Source of the DNA: JADCCX01 sp051649305
GTDB taxonomy: Bacteria; Pseudomonadota; Alphaproteobacteria; Rhizobiales; Beijerinckiaceae
Reading direction: 5' to 3'
Assembly (NCBI GenBank): GCA_051649305.1
Contig: JBOFGV010000044.1
Location: 124,001 to 188,000 of the forward strand
Length of the DNA: 64,000 nucleotides
Shown: positions 41,526 to 50,615 of the stretch, piece after piece
Layout: every line of letters begins with the position of its first letter
Numbering within the stretch: position 1 is the stretch's first letter
Program-made: the position numbers and the translations under genes
The notes under the pieces: generated by a model
Seen by the model: the letters and a program-made list of their open reading frames with translations, nothing else
Told to the model about the DNA's origin: nothing
Databases searched by the model: none

Positions 41526-43629
41526 CAAACCGCTTCCCAAAAACCTTGTCGCAAATCCAAAGCTTGCACGCTGGATAAGGTTTGCTGAAGATGGCTCTGT
41601 GCTGCTCTCGCCCGGCAAGGTGGAGATTGGGCAGGGCATTCTTACAGCCCTGGCGCAGATAGCTGCCGACGAATTGGATGTTGCGCTTCATTCGATCCAG
41701 CTTGTGCCTGCTGATACCGCTATGAGCCCGAATGAGGAGGTCACCTCCGGTTCCCTCTCGGTGCAGGATTCTGGCATGGCCATCAGGCAAGTCGCCGCGC
41801 AAGTGCGCTGTTTGATGCTTGATGCCGCTGCCGTAAAACTGGGGCAGCCGCGCGAAACACTGCATGTTGTCGATGGCATCGTCCACGGTTCCCAGAACCA
41901 TTGCGTCAGCTACCGCGAGCTGGCACCGGACATCGCTTTGGATGACAAGGTGACAACGCCTTTTGCAACCAAGGCCGTCACAGAACGGCACGTTGCTGGC
42001 CAGCCTGTCGGGCGAATCGATATTCCGGGACGTGTCTTGGGCACGCGCCCGTACATACAGGACAGGACATGGCCAGCCATGCGCCATGGTCGTGTGTTGC
42101 GTTCCCAGCCGGGAGCAAAGCTTGAGGAATTGGACGAGAGTGCTTTCCACAAGGCCTGCCCCAATGCGCTGCTTGTCAGAAACGGATCGTTCCTCGGTGT
42201 TGTGGCAGACAATGAACATGAGGCCGAGAAAGCTGTTTCGAAGCTTGCGGCTCTGGCCAGCTGGACCGGCGGTTCCGCCTTGCCAGACCAGACAACACTG
42301 CCGCACTGGTTGCAGGCGCAGGCTCATGAAACATCCATTGTTGAGCAGCGTGGTGATGCTTCGCAATCGCACGGACGTTCTATTTCGCGCAGTTATGCCA
42401 AACCCTTCATCGCGCATGCCTCAATTGGACCCTCTACAGCCCTTGCCCGCTGGCAGGGCGATACACTTGAGGTACTCAGCCACACGCAAGGCGTGTTCAA
42501 CCTGCAACGGGATCTGGCGTTGGTATTTGAACTGCCGTTGCAAAATGTCCTTGTCATCCATGCTGAAGGGGCTGGGTGCTACGGCCACAATGGCGCTGAT
42601 GATGTGGCACTTGATGCCGCACTTCTGGCCCGTGCCGCTGGTTGCCCTGTGCGTGTGCAATGGTCACGCGCCGATGAATTGATGCAGGCTCCCTTCGGTG
42701 CCGCCATGCGCATGGACCTTGCTGCGGAGCTTGATGACAACGGACAGATCACTCACTGGGAGCATACGCTTTACAGCAACGGCCATGTAGCGCGCCCCGG
42801 CCGCAACCCTACGCCAGCATTGCTTGCAGCTTTTGATCTTGACCCATCTGCTCCCCGGTTTGTGGCGGGCGATCCTCCGCTGACAGCTGGCGGTGGTGCA
42901 CAGCGCAACAGCGTTCCGCTCTACATCTTCCCCAATGTGATTGTGCGTCAGAACCGCGTGCTGTCCAACCCCATCCGCACCTCGTCTCTGCGCTCGCTGG
43001 GCGCTTATGGCAACGTCTTTGCCATCGAGAGTTTCATGGATGAACTGGCGCTGGAAGCTTGCACCGATCCCCTCACCTTTCGCCTGAAACATCTTGCCGA
43101 TATGCGCGCACGGACGGTTCTGGAAACAGCGGCAGAAATGGCCAACTGGGGGCATGCCGACATCCGAGATGGGCGTGGGCGCGGCATAGCTTTCGCCCGG
43201 TACAAGAATACCAGTGGCTATTGCGCCGTGGTGGCAGAAGTGGATGTGGAGCGTGAGCCCCGCGTCACAGAACTCTGGATTGCCGCTGATCTCGGCGAGG
43301 TGATCAACCCGGATGGCGCCATCAACCAGATCGAGGGTGGAGCCATTCAGTCTGTCAGCTGGACACTGAAGGAACAGGTGAATTTCTCACGCGACATGCT
43401 GGAGTGTGGCTCATGGGCAAGCTACCCCATTCTGCGGTTCAGCGAAGTTCCGAAGGTGTGCGTCAAGCTCATTGAACACCAGGAGCTCCCACCACTTGGC
43501 GCAGGCGAATGTGCGCAGGGGCCAACCGCTGCCGCTATCGGCAATGCCGTTTACAGTGCATTGGGTGTAGGCATCCGCCAGACGCCCATCACACGCGATC
43601 GCATTATTGGAGAACTATCAGCATCATGA
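41518..43629 (+). CDS. Molybdopterin-binding hydroxylase large subunit (IorB/NicB-like)
   Basis: This 703-residue subunit starts from a GTG at 41518 with GAGG upstream; the frame is open further left inside the 2Fe-2S gene. GKVEIGQGILTALAQIAADEL near residue 34 and LPPLGAGECAQG with catalytic glutamate E664 mark the molybdopterin site. There is no Tat leader and no fused cytochrome domain. It is probably a cytoplasmic hydroxylase of an N-heterocycle or aldehyde. Its stop overlaps the ModA-like start (ATGA). Confidence 0.85.
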   Translation: MVDKPLPKNLVANPKLARWIRFAEDGSVLLSPGKVEIGQGILTALAQIAADELDVALHSIQLVPADTAMSPNEEVTSGSLSVQDSGMAIRQVAAQVRCLMLDAAAVKLGQPRETLHVVDGIVHGSQNHCVSYRELAPDIALDDKVTTPFATKAVTERHVAGQPVGRIDIPGRVLGTRPYIQDRTWPAMRHGRVLRSQPGAKLEELDESAFHKACPNALLVRNGSFLGVVADNEHEAEKAVSKLAALASWTGGSALPDQTTLPHWLQAQAHETSIVEQRGDASQSHGRSISRSYAKPFIAHASIGPSTALARWQGDTLEVLSHTQGVFNLQRDLALVFELPLQNVLVIHAEGAGCYGHNGADDVALDAALLARAAGCPVRVQWSRADELMQAPFGAAMRMDLAAELDDNGQITHWEHTLYSNGHVARPGRNPTPALLAAFDLDPSAPRFVAGDPPLTAGGGAQRNSVPLYIFPNVIVRQNRVLSNPIRTSSLRSLGAYGNVFAIESFMDELALEACTDPLTFRLKHLADMRARTVLETAAEMANWGHADIRDGRGRGIAFARYKNTSGYCAVVAEVDVEREPRVTELWIAADLGEVINPDGAINQIEGGAIQSVSWTLKEQVNFSRDMLECGSWASYPILRFSEVPKVCVKLIEHQELPPLGAGECAQGPTAAAIGNAVYSALGVGIRQTPITRDRIIGELSAS

Positions 43630-44321
43630 GCAGCATCAGGATTTACAGTGGTGGCGCAGCCCATGGCATTGTCTCAAAGCTGGCCCCGGCTTTCACAGCG
43701 GCTACCGGCTTTGGTATCGATGGTACATTCAGCGCAGTGGGCGGTCTGAAGGCACGCATTCTTGCTGGCGAAAGACCAGACCTTGTCATTCTGACAGCGG
43801 CGATTGTGGCCGAGTTTGAAAGACTTGGCATCACCATGCCGGGCGAGAGCCATCTTGTCGGGCATGTGACAACAGCGGTTGCTCTGAAAGCTGACGCACC
43901 CGCTGCACAGGTTGCAACGGAGCAGGATGTGAAAGCGCTGCTGCTCAACGCTGATGCCATCTATTTCCCTGACCCGGAACTGGCCACCGCAGGCATCCAT
44001 TTTGCCAATGTGCTCAGACGTCTTGGCATTTTTGAGGGCACTTCAGCTCGACACAGAACCTTTCCCAATGGGGCGACTGCCATGGCCGCGCTGGCGGCAT
44101 CGCCGGACAGAAACCCTGTGGGATGCACGCAATTGACCGAGATCGTGTCCACACCTGGAATCCGTTCCATCGGTGATCTCCCCGGTGATCTTGGGTTGAG
44201 CACAGCTTACACAGCGGCAGTGGTTGCAGGCTCGGAAAAGGCAGATGCTGCCAGCTGGCTGGCATCAGCGCTTGCCTCGTCCGAGCATGCCACTGCGCGT
44301 GCGGCTTGCGGTTTTGCGTGA
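43626..44321 (+). CDS. ModA-like substrate-binding-fold protein lacking a signal peptide
   Basis: This 231-residue protein resembles molybdate-binding ModA family proteins: IRIYSGGAAHGIVSKLAPAF, then ERPDLVILTAAIVAEFE, and FPNGATAMAALAA. The start at 43626 is set by ATGA overlap with the Mo-subunit stop. No signal peptide precedes the first beta-strand, so it should stay in the cytoplasm, unlike transport ModA. Coupling to a Mo hydroxylase suggests a role in supplying or inserting the cofactor, or sensing an anion. That role is inferred. Confidence 0.75.
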   Translation: MSSIRIYSGGAAHGIVSKLAPAFTAATGFGIDGTFSAVGGLKARILAGERPDLVILTAAIVAEFERLGITMPGESHLVGHVTTAVALKADAPAAQVATEQDVKALLLNADAIYFPDPELATAGIHFANVLRRLGIFEGTSARHRTFPNGATAMAALAASPDRNPVGCTQLTEIVSTPGIRSIGDLPGDLGLSTAYTAAVVAGSEKADAASWLASALASSEHATARAACGFA

Positions 44322-44353
44322 TATTCATCAGTCGCTTTTGACGAAGACGTTGT

Positions 44354-44383
44354 TTGTCTTTCACTACCCAGTTTGTGTATAGT
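44354..44383 (+). promoter_or_regulatory. Candidate sigma-70 promoter for the exported-protein trio
   Basis: TTGTCT (44354-44359) and TATAGT (44378-44383) are 18 bp apart. They lie in the 127-bp gap after the ModA-like gene, 65 bp before the amidohydrolase start, separating this unit from the upstream operon. Confidence 0.35.
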
Positions 44384-44448
44384 GATTGAACACAGGATCT
44401 GGTCAGATAATAGCAATTCAAGTGAAACGTTTTGTGAAAGGAAACACC

Positions 44449-45300
44449 TTGCGCCATTCACTTTTCGCTCTGCTGCTCGCAGTGCCTGCGCTCACTTCGC
44501 CTGCAACAGCACAGCAGCCGATGCCCATCTTCGATGCGCATGTCCATTACAGCCATGATGCCGTCCAATTGGTTCCACCAAAGGAAGCAGTGGCCATTCT
44601 GCGCAAAGCCGGTCTGAAGAAGGTGCTGTTGTCGAGCTCTGACGATGATGGAACACAGAAGCTTCATGCGGAAGCACACGATATTGTCGTTCCTTCCCTC
44701 AGGCCGTACCGCAACCGCAGCGACACCACAAACTGGACCAATGATCCGGCCATCATCACCTATGTCGAGGATCGTCTGAAGCGCTTCAAATACAGCGCCA
44801 TTGGCGAGTTCCACGCCTTCAATGCTGATATCGACAAGCCTGTGGTGCAGCGGATCATTGCGCTGGCAAAACAATACAACCTGTTGCTGCATGCCCACTC
44901 TGATGCGGATGCGATTGACCGGATCTTCAAGACCTATCCAGACGCCAAGGTGCTGTGGGCCCATTCCGGCTTTGAAAGGCCTGAAAAGGTCCGCGAAATG
45001 CTGCGCAAGCACAAGAACCTGTGGGCTGATCTGGCCTTCCGCAACGAGCATGCACAGGGCGACAGTGTAGCGCCGGACTGGCGCGCAGCCTTTGATGAAT
45101 TTCCGGAGCGCTTCATGGTAGGTACCGACACTTTCACACCAGAGCGCTGGCACTACATCGGGTCACACGCCGACACCAGCCGCCGCTGGCTAGCAAGCCT
45201 GCCCAAGGCAATGGCCGAGGGCATCGCCTACCGGAACGCTGAAGTGATGCTGAGCCATGTATCACCCGTAAATCCTTCCTCTGCCAAGGGCACCAACTGA
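44449..45300 (+). CDS. Exported amidohydrolase-family (TIM-barrel) protein
   Basis: This 283-residue protein starts from a TTG at 44449, preceded by AAAGGAAA six bases upstream. That start yields a clean Sec signal peptide (residues 4-20, cleavage near ATA-QQ). FDAHVHYS (D29, H31, H33), LLHAHSDAD, LWAHSGFE and VGTDTF provide the metal-ligand set of the amidohydrolase-2 group. A start at 44386 would bury the signal. It is a periplasmic hydrolase or lactonase of unknown substrate. Its stop overlaps the next start (TGATG). Confidence 0.8.
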   Translation: MRHSLFALLLAVPALTSPATAQQPMPIFDAHVHYSHDAVQLVPPKEAVAILRKAGLKKVLLSSSDDDGTQKLHAEAHDIVVPSLRPYRNRSDTTNWTNDPAIITYVEDRLKRFKYSAIGEFHAFNADIDKPVVQRIIALAKQYNLLLHAHSDADAIDRIFKTYPDAKVLWAHSGFERPEKVREMLRKHKNLWADLAFRNEHAQGDSVAPDWRAAFDEFPERFMVGTDTFTPERWHYIGSHADTSRRWLASLPKAMAEGIAYRNAEVMLSHVSPVNPSSAKGTN

Positions 45301-45713
45301 TGATGCGCGGAATTGCAATGACGGTCGCATTGCTGCTGACCTCAGGCGCTGCGCAGGCGTCCTGCCTGCCTGCTGACAGCGGCACACACATGAAGAGCGC
45401 TGATCCGGCACGCTTTGCAGCAGCTGTTCGTTTCAACCCGGCTCCCATCAAAGTTGGCGCACCGTTTGTCGTTAACTTGATGCTGTGCTCTGCCGAAAGC
45501 GCGAAGGTCGAGCGCATCGTGATTGACGCGCGCATGCCTGCCCACCGGCACGGCATGAACTACAAGCCAGAGATCCTGGCCAAGGGCGAAGGCAGCTATG
45601 AGGCGCGCGGCTTTCTGTTCCACATGCCCGGCAAATGGGAAGTCACATTGGCGGTGACAGAAGCTGGCAACAGCAAGCCGCATCAACTGGCCCTCGAGCT
45701 CGATGTCCGGTGA
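45300..45713 (+). CDS. Small exported FixH/YtkA-like protein
   Basis: This 137-residue protein has a signal peptide (hydrophobic 4-19, cleavage near AQA-SC). The single beta-sandwich domain has FLFHMPGKWEVTLAV, the pattern of the YtkA/FixH-like domain. MPAHRHGMN (H82, H84, M86) with H108-M109 forms a possible copper-binding cluster; this is inference. The start overlaps the amidohydrolase stop. It is 22 bp upstream of the di-haem peroxidase, so the three proteins probably work together in the periplasm. Confidence 0.7.
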   Translation: MMRGIAMTVALLLTSGAAQASCLPADSGTHMKSADPARFAAAVRFNPAPIKVGAPFVVNLMLCSAESAKVERIVIDARMPAHRHGMNYKPEILAKGEGSYEARGFLFHMPGKWEVTLAVTEAGNSKPHQLALELDVR

Positions 45714-45735
45714 GCAATGAGATGAGGATGGTGCG

Positions 45736-46890
45736 GTGAAGGCGCTCGCAGCGTGGGGCCTGTTGCTGTTGACATGCATCGCTGGCGCGTCATTGACGAC
45801 AGCGCAGCAACCCTCGCTGCTTCTGACAGAATCCGAGATCAGTCAGATGCTTGATCATGGCCCATGGCCAGAACCTGCGACACGCGATCCAAGCAACCGC
45901 GCATCCGGCAATGCAGAGGCCATCGCTTTTGGCCGCACTCTCTTTTTTGACAAAGGCCTGTCGATCACAGGCACAGTCTCCTGTGCCACTTGCCATCAAC
46001 CCGAACGGGGCTGGACTGATGGGTTGAAGCGAGGACAAGCCATAGGGCTTGTCGACCGCAATACGCAGTCGTTGCTTAACATTGGCAACAACCGCTGGTT
46101 CGGCTGGGCAGGCAGCAGTGACAGTCTCTGGGCACACAGTATTGTGCCCCTGCTGGAGCCAAAGGAGATGGGGGCGACACCGGCCCATATCGCCCGACGC
46201 ATCAGTGAGAACCCCGCCTTCCTGTCAAGCTACAAGGCAGTCTTTGGTATTTCACCAAACGAAGCAGATGCTGAAACAACTCTGGTCAATGTTGCCAAGG
46301 CGCTCGCTGCCTTTCAGGAAACCATCACAAGCGGGCGCACAGCCTTCGATGATTTTCGCGATGCACTGGCGCGCGGCGACAGGACCGCAGCTGCGTCCTT
46401 TCCGCAGGATGCGCAACGCGGTGCGCAACTCTTTGTGGGGCGCGGAAAATGCAATGTCTGTCATGTCGGCCCTGCTTTCAGCAACGGCGAATTCAGCGAT
46501 GCGGCCGTGCCCTATTTTATTGAGCCTGGACGGGTTGACCCTGGACGCTACGAGGGCATCGCCAAACTGAAGAGCAGTCCTTTCAATCGCCTTGGCAAGC
46601 ACAGCGATACCCGCGACGAAGCATCATCCTGGGCAACGGTGCATGTAGAGCAGCGCCACACAAACTTTGGCGAGTTCAAGGTGCCATCCTTGCGGAACCT
46701 CACGTTGACTGCGCCCTTTATGCACAACGGCTCACGGGCGACAATCGAGGATGTTGTGCGGCATTATTCCGAAATCAACGTTGAACGCCTGCACGCAGAT
46801 GGCGAAAGGATACTCGAGCCTTTCAAGTTTTCGGCAAGAGAAGCCAGTGATCTCGCGGCCTTTCTGCGGACATTGTCCCCACGTCCGTGA
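45736..46890 (+). CDS. Exported di-haem cytochrome c peroxidase/MauG-family protein
   Basis: This 384-residue periplasmic protein has a signal peptide (residues 5-23) and two haem c sites, CATCH at 83-87 and CNVCH at 239-243. M329 in TAPFMHNGS is at the position of the electron-transfer haem's methionine ligand in peroxidases, where MauG has tyrosine, so peroxidase chemistry is favoured over MauG-type protein oxidation. The start is GTG at 45736 with GAGG 8 bp upstream. It is the last gene of the trio and may oxidise a partner or detoxify peroxide. Confidence 0.85.
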   Translation: MKALAAWGLLLLTCIAGASLTTAQQPSLLLTESEISQMLDHGPWPEPATRDPSNRASGNAEAIAFGRTLFFDKGLSITGTVSCATCHQPERGWTDGLKRGQAIGLVDRNTQSLLNIGNNRWFGWAGSSDSLWAHSIVPLLEPKEMGATPAHIARRISENPAFLSSYKAVFGISPNEADAETTLVNVAKALAAFQETITSGRTAFDDFRDALARGDRTAAASFPQDAQRGAQLFVGRGKCNVCHVGPAFSNGEFSDAAVPYFIEPGRVDPGRYEGIAKLKSSPFNRLGKHSDTRDEASSWATVHVEQRHTNFGEFKVPSLRNLTLTAPFMHNGSRATIEDVVRHYSEINVERLHADGERILEPFKFSAREASDLAAFLRTLSPRP

Positions 46891-46942
46891 CATTGCCATG
46901 CAAACGACGGAACGTTGCTCACTTGCGGCACATTGCCCGCCC

Positions 46943-46960
46943 ATCCGGGATTGCCCGGAT
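46943..46960. terminator. Perfect 7-bp stem-loop after the peroxidase gene
   Basis: ATCCGGG-ATTG-CCCGGAT forms a GC-rich hairpin 53 bp after the stop. Only a short T-run follows, so termination may be weak; it could instead be an operator for the aminotransferase gene downstream. Confidence 0.35.
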
Positions 46961-47098
46961 CACTGGTTTGGTCCATGAATGTTGTCTGTCTGGCATTGCC
47001 TTAAGGAACCATATTGACCCCGATCGGCCAGGATAAAATCTGGCTTTGCGGTTCATGTCCTGCAATACTCGACACCAGCGAACAGGGAGCTCTCGACC

Positions 47099-48490
47099 GT
47101 GAACATTCATGCGCAAAAGAATGATTACCGCGATATCATCGAGGCGGACCGCGAGCATGTCTGGCATCATCTCTCCCAGCACAAGAAATACGAGACGGTT
47201 GACCCGCTGATCATTATCGAGGGTAAAGGTCTGCGTGTCTGGAACACGGCTGGCCGCGAGCATCTGGATGCGGTTTCCGGCGGTGTGTGGACCGTCAACG
47301 TCGGCTACGGACGTGTTTCAATTGCAGATGCTGTGCGTGATCAATTGATCAAGCTGAACTATTTTGCCGGTGCCATGGGCACCATTCCCGGCGCACAGTT
47401 TGCCAAACAGCTAATCGCCAAAATGCCAGGCATGAGCCGCGTCTATTATTCAAACTCCGGCTCCGAAGCCAACGAGAAGGCCTACAAGATTGTTCGCCAG
47501 ATTGCCCACCAGAAGCATGGCGGCAAGAAGCACAAAATTCTCTACCGCGACCGCGATTATCACGGCACAACAATCTCGGCTCTGGCTTCCGCCGGGCAGG
47601 TGCAGCGCAAGGAACAGTATGGCCCCTTCACACCTGGCTTTGTGGAAGTGCCGCATTGTCTTGAATATCGCTCGCAATGGGGTGATGTGGAGGATTATGG
47701 CGTGCGTGCCGCCAACGCCATCGAGGAGGTTATCCTGCGCGAGGGTGCTGATACCGTCGGCGGGCTCATCCTGGAGCCTGTCACAGCGGGTGGCGGTGTC
47801 ATTCCCCCACCCAAAGGATACTGGGACCGCGTGCAGGAGATCTGCAAGAAATACGACATCCTGCTGATCATCGATGAGGTGGTTTGTGGCCTTGGCCGCA
47901 CTGGAACGTGGTTCGGCTACCAGCAATACGGCGTGAAACCCGATATCGTGACCATGGCGAAGGGCGTTGCCTCTGGCTACGCCGCCATCTCATGCACCGT
48001 GACAACGGAAGCGGTCTTCAACGAGTTCAAGTCCAATCCTGATGATCCAATGAGTTACTTCCGCGACATCTCGACATTCGGCGGCTGCACGGCTGGTCCG
48101 GCGGCGGCGATTGCCAACATGGAGATCATCGAGAACGAGAACCTGCTGGTGAACGTTCAGAACATGGGTGATTATCTGATGGATAAGCTCCATGACTTGC
48201 AGGGCAAGCACATGATCATCGGCGATGTGCGCGGCAAGGGCCTGTTTCAGGGCATGGAACTGGTCAGCAACCGCGAGACCAAGGAGCCGCTGCCAGAGAA
48301 AATGGTGCAGGCGATTGTGGCGGATTGTTTTGCCCAGTCGGCTGTGATTCTGGGTGCGACCAACCGCTCGCTGAACGGCCTCAACAACACGCTCTGTCTC
48401 AGCCCGGCCTATATCTGCAAGAAGAGCGATCTGGATGAGGTTGTTGCGGCTATCGATGGTGCAATCACCCGCGTGATGGCTGCTCACTGA
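47099..48490 (+). CDS. tpa: Class III aminotransferase, taurine:pyruvate aminotransferase type
   Basis: This 463-residue PLP enzyme has VWHHLSQHKKYETVDPLII near the N-terminus, NSGSEANEKA (119-128), IIDEVVCGLGRTG with D259, and the PLP lysine K288 in TMAKGVASG. The overall pattern matches proteins annotated as taurine-pyruvate aminotransferase, which give sulfoacetaldehyde and alanine. No sulfoacetaldehyde acetyltransferase is in the window, so another omega-amine is possible. The start is GTG at 47099. The gene is followed by an iron alcohol dehydrogenase that could reduce or oxidise the aldehyde partner. Confidence 0.78.
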   Translation: MNIHAQKNDYRDIIEADREHVWHHLSQHKKYETVDPLIIIEGKGLRVWNTAGREHLDAVSGGVWTVNVGYGRVSIADAVRDQLIKLNYFAGAMGTIPGAQFAKQLIAKMPGMSRVYYSNSGSEANEKAYKIVRQIAHQKHGGKKHKILYRDRDYHGTTISALASAGQVQRKEQYGPFTPGFVEVPHCLEYRSQWGDVEDYGVRAANAIEEVILREGADTVGGLILEPVTAGGGVIPPPKGYWDRVQEICKKYDILLIIDEVVCGLGRTGTWFGYQQYGVKPDIVTMAKGVASGYAAISCTVTTEAVFNEFKSNPDDPMSYFRDISTFGGCTAGPAAAIANMEIIENENLLVNVQNMGDYLMDKLHDLQGKHMIIGDVRGKGLFQGMELVSNRETKEPLPEKMVQAIVADCFAQSAVILGATNRSLNGLNNTLCLSPAYICKKSDLDEVVAAIDGAITRVMAAH

Positions 48491-48561
48491 GCAGCACGAG
48501 ACTGAACAATCCTGATACCTGATGCCAGACCTTTAGCTGGCTTCAAGAAAGTGCTGTATCC

Positions 48562-49692
48562 ATGCCGATCATCTCGTACCTAACCACCATCCGCTTTGAC
48601 TTTGGAGCCATTGCGGGCTTGCCAGAAGACATCACAACCTGCGGCATGAAAAACCCGCTGCTGGTGACTGACAAGGGCGTGGTTGCTGCGGGGCTTGCAG
48701 CGCGGATAACGGCCCTGATGCCGAAAGGTGCGCAAACACCAGTGTTTGACAGCACCCCCTCCAACCCAACCGAGGAAGCGACTGATCTCGCCGTCGAAAT
48801 GTATAAAGCGAATGGTTGCGATGGCATTGTTGCTCTGGGCGGTGGATCGCCCATGGATCTTGCCAAGTCCGTCGCCATTCTGGCAACCCATGGCGGCGTG
48901 CTGCGCGACTATGCTTTCATCCATGGTGGCGCACCAAAAATCACTGATAAAATCGCGCCTGTCATCGCCATCCCAACAACTTCAGGCACAGGCTCAGAGG
49001 TTGGGCGTGGTGCGGTGATGAGCTTTCGTGACGGACGCAAGCTCTCGGTTATCTCGCCGCTGCTCTTCCCAAAGCGCGCGATCTGCGATCCGGAACTGAC
49101 TCTTGGCCTGCCCCCGATGATGACCGCGGCAACGGGCATGGATGCGCTGACCCATGGCATCGAATGCTTCATCTCGAATGTGGAGAACCCGCCTGCCGGT
49201 GCCATCGCACTGGAATGCGCCCGCCTCGCTGCCCGCGCGCTGGAGACCGCTGTTAAAGACGGCAGCAACCGGCAGGCACGCTATGACATGATGATGGCCT
49301 CGATGATGGGGGCCATGGCGTTTCAGAAGGGGCTGGGCGCTGTGCATTCTCTCGCCCACACACTGGGTGGCCTCAAAGAAGCGCATCTCCATCACGGCAC
49401 ACTGAATGCCGTTTTGCTGCCCGCTGTGCTGCGCTTCAACGCCGGAATCAGACAAGCGGAGTATGCCCGCCTTGCCTATGAAATGAATGTCCCCGCTGGC
49501 CAGTCTATCGACCGGTTTATTGAGGGCCTCAACCAGCGTATTGGCATGCCGGCAAACCTGCGTGCCATGGGCGTGAAGCGCGAATGGTTCGACAAGGTGG
49601 CAGAGACATCCATGGAAGACCATTGCACCAAAACCAACGCCAGAACGCCAACAGTGGCAGATTATCGCGCCATGCTGGAAGAGGCGTTCTGA
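48562..49692 (+). CDS. Iron-containing alcohol dehydrogenase
   Basis: This 376-residue group III dehydrogenase has GGGSPMDLAK (93-102) for cofactor binding and metal ligands aligning as D194, H198, H262 and H278. PTTSGTGSEVGRGAV near 138-152 is typical. It interconverts an alcohol and an aldehyde with NAD(P). Placed 71 bp after the aminotransferase, it may process the aldehyde made by deamination, for example to an isethionate-like alcohol or in the reverse sense. The substrate is inferred from context. Confidence 0.88.
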   Translation: MPIISYLTTIRFDFGAIAGLPEDITTCGMKNPLLVTDKGVVAAGLAARITALMPKGAQTPVFDSTPSNPTEEATDLAVEMYKANGCDGIVALGGGSPMDLAKSVAILATHGGVLRDYAFIHGGAPKITDKIAPVIAIPTTSGTGSEVGRGAVMSFRDGRKLSVISPLLFPKRAICDPELTLGLPPMMTAATGMDALTHGIECFISNVENPPAGAIALECARLAARALETAVKDGSNRQARYDMMMASMMGAMAFQKGLGAVHSLAHTLGGLKEAHLHHGTLNAVLLPAVLRFNAGIRQAEYARLAYEMNVPAGQSIDRFIEGLNQRIGMPANLRAMGVKREWFDKVAETSMEDHCTKTNARTPTVADYRAMLEEAF

Positions 49693-49774
49693 GCGTCAGT
49701 CACTTGAGCAGCGTGCCTTGCCTGTTGCCTGTCGCTGGGATAACCAAGCTGGCTAAAAGCAAGAAGGAAACACC

Positions 49775-50605
49775 ATGCGCCCTGTTGTCATTGCAGTTGC
49801 CATAACTGGTTCTGTTCCGCGCAAGAAAGACAATCCCACCCTGCCGGTTCAGCCTGCTGAGCAGATTGAATCCACGCATGCTGCCTATGAAGCAGGCGCG
49901 ATACTGGTGCATATCCATGTGCGCAACGATGATGAAACACCCTCGTCTGATCCCGATCGCTTTGCCGCCGTTCAGGAAGGCGTGCGCAAGCATTGCCCGG
50001 GCATGATCATCCAGTTTTCAACCGGCGGGCGTGGGCGTGATCCCGCTGCGCGCGGCCTCTCACTGGTCCACCGGCCAGACATGGCGTCGCTTTCAACGGG
50101 TTCGGTGAATTTCCCCACCATCGTTTACGAGAACGGAGCTTCGCTCGTGGTTGATCTCGCAACCCGCATGAAGGAATTTGAGATTGTGCCGGAGATCGAG
50201 ATTTTTGATCTTTCCCATATTCACGGCGCAAAACGGCTGATTGAGGCGGGCCTGATGTCCGCCACGCCGCATGTGCAGTTTGTGATGGGTGTGCAGAACG
50301 CCATGCCAGCGGATGAGCATCTGCTCGACATCATGCTCGCTGAAACACGCCGCGTTATTCCTCGCGCCACCTGGACAGCAGCAGGCATTGGCCGCCACCA
50401 GAGCGAGGTGATGGGTTGGGCGCTGAAGCGTGGTGCAGGGGCAGTGCGCACCGGGCTTGAAGACAACATCCGCGTCACCAAGGACCGGCTTGCCAATGGC
50501 AATGCGGAACTCGTGCGCGTTGCAGCGGATCTCATTCAAAGCCATGGCGGCAGGCCTGCAACGCCAGCGGAAGCCCGCGCTGCACTCCGACTGCGTCCGG
50601 TTTGA
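49775..50605 (+). CDS. BKACE-family beta-keto acid cleavage enzyme (DUF849)
   Basis: This 276-residue barrel enzyme condenses a beta-keto acid with acetyl-CoA and cleaves it to acetoacetate and a new acyl-CoA. Zinc ligands H46 and H48 in LVHIHVR and E229 in RTGLEDN sit at the same numbers as in the lysine-fermentation enzyme Kce, within one residue. PEIEIFDLSHI and QFVMGVQNAMP are family segments. An AAGGAAA site precedes the ATG. It follows the alcohol dehydrogenase in the same direction. The keto-acid side chain it accepts is not predictable here. Confidence 0.88.
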   Translation: MRPVVIAVAITGSVPRKKDNPTLPVQPAEQIESTHAAYEAGAILVHIHVRNDDETPSSDPDRFAAVQEGVRKHCPGMIIQFSTGGRGRDPAARGLSLVHRPDMASLSTGSVNFPTIVYENGASLVVDLATRMKEFEIVPEIEIFDLSHIHGAKRLIEAGLMSATPHVQFVMGVQNAMPADEHLLDIMLAETRRVIPRATWTAAGIGRHQSEVMGWALKRGAGAVRTGLEDNIRVTKDRLANGNAELVRVAADLIQSHGGRPATPAEARAALRLRPV

Positions 50606-50615
50606 AGCGCACAAC

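Noticed and set aside
40449..41639. Long minus-strand open frame of 396 codons
   Set aside because: It is antisense to the Bug, 2Fe-2S and Mo-subunit genes, which have clear domains and ribosome sites; its own sequence has no recognisable motif.
41479..42417. Minus-strand open frame of 312 codons
   Set aside because: It is antisense to the Mo-subunit gene, Cys- and Arg-rich, without family features; it reflects codon bias of the real gene.
41055..43629. Nicotinate dehydrogenase NicAB
   Set aside because: The two-subunit layout fits, but the fused cytochrome domain of NicB and downstream nic genes are missing, so the substrate was left open.
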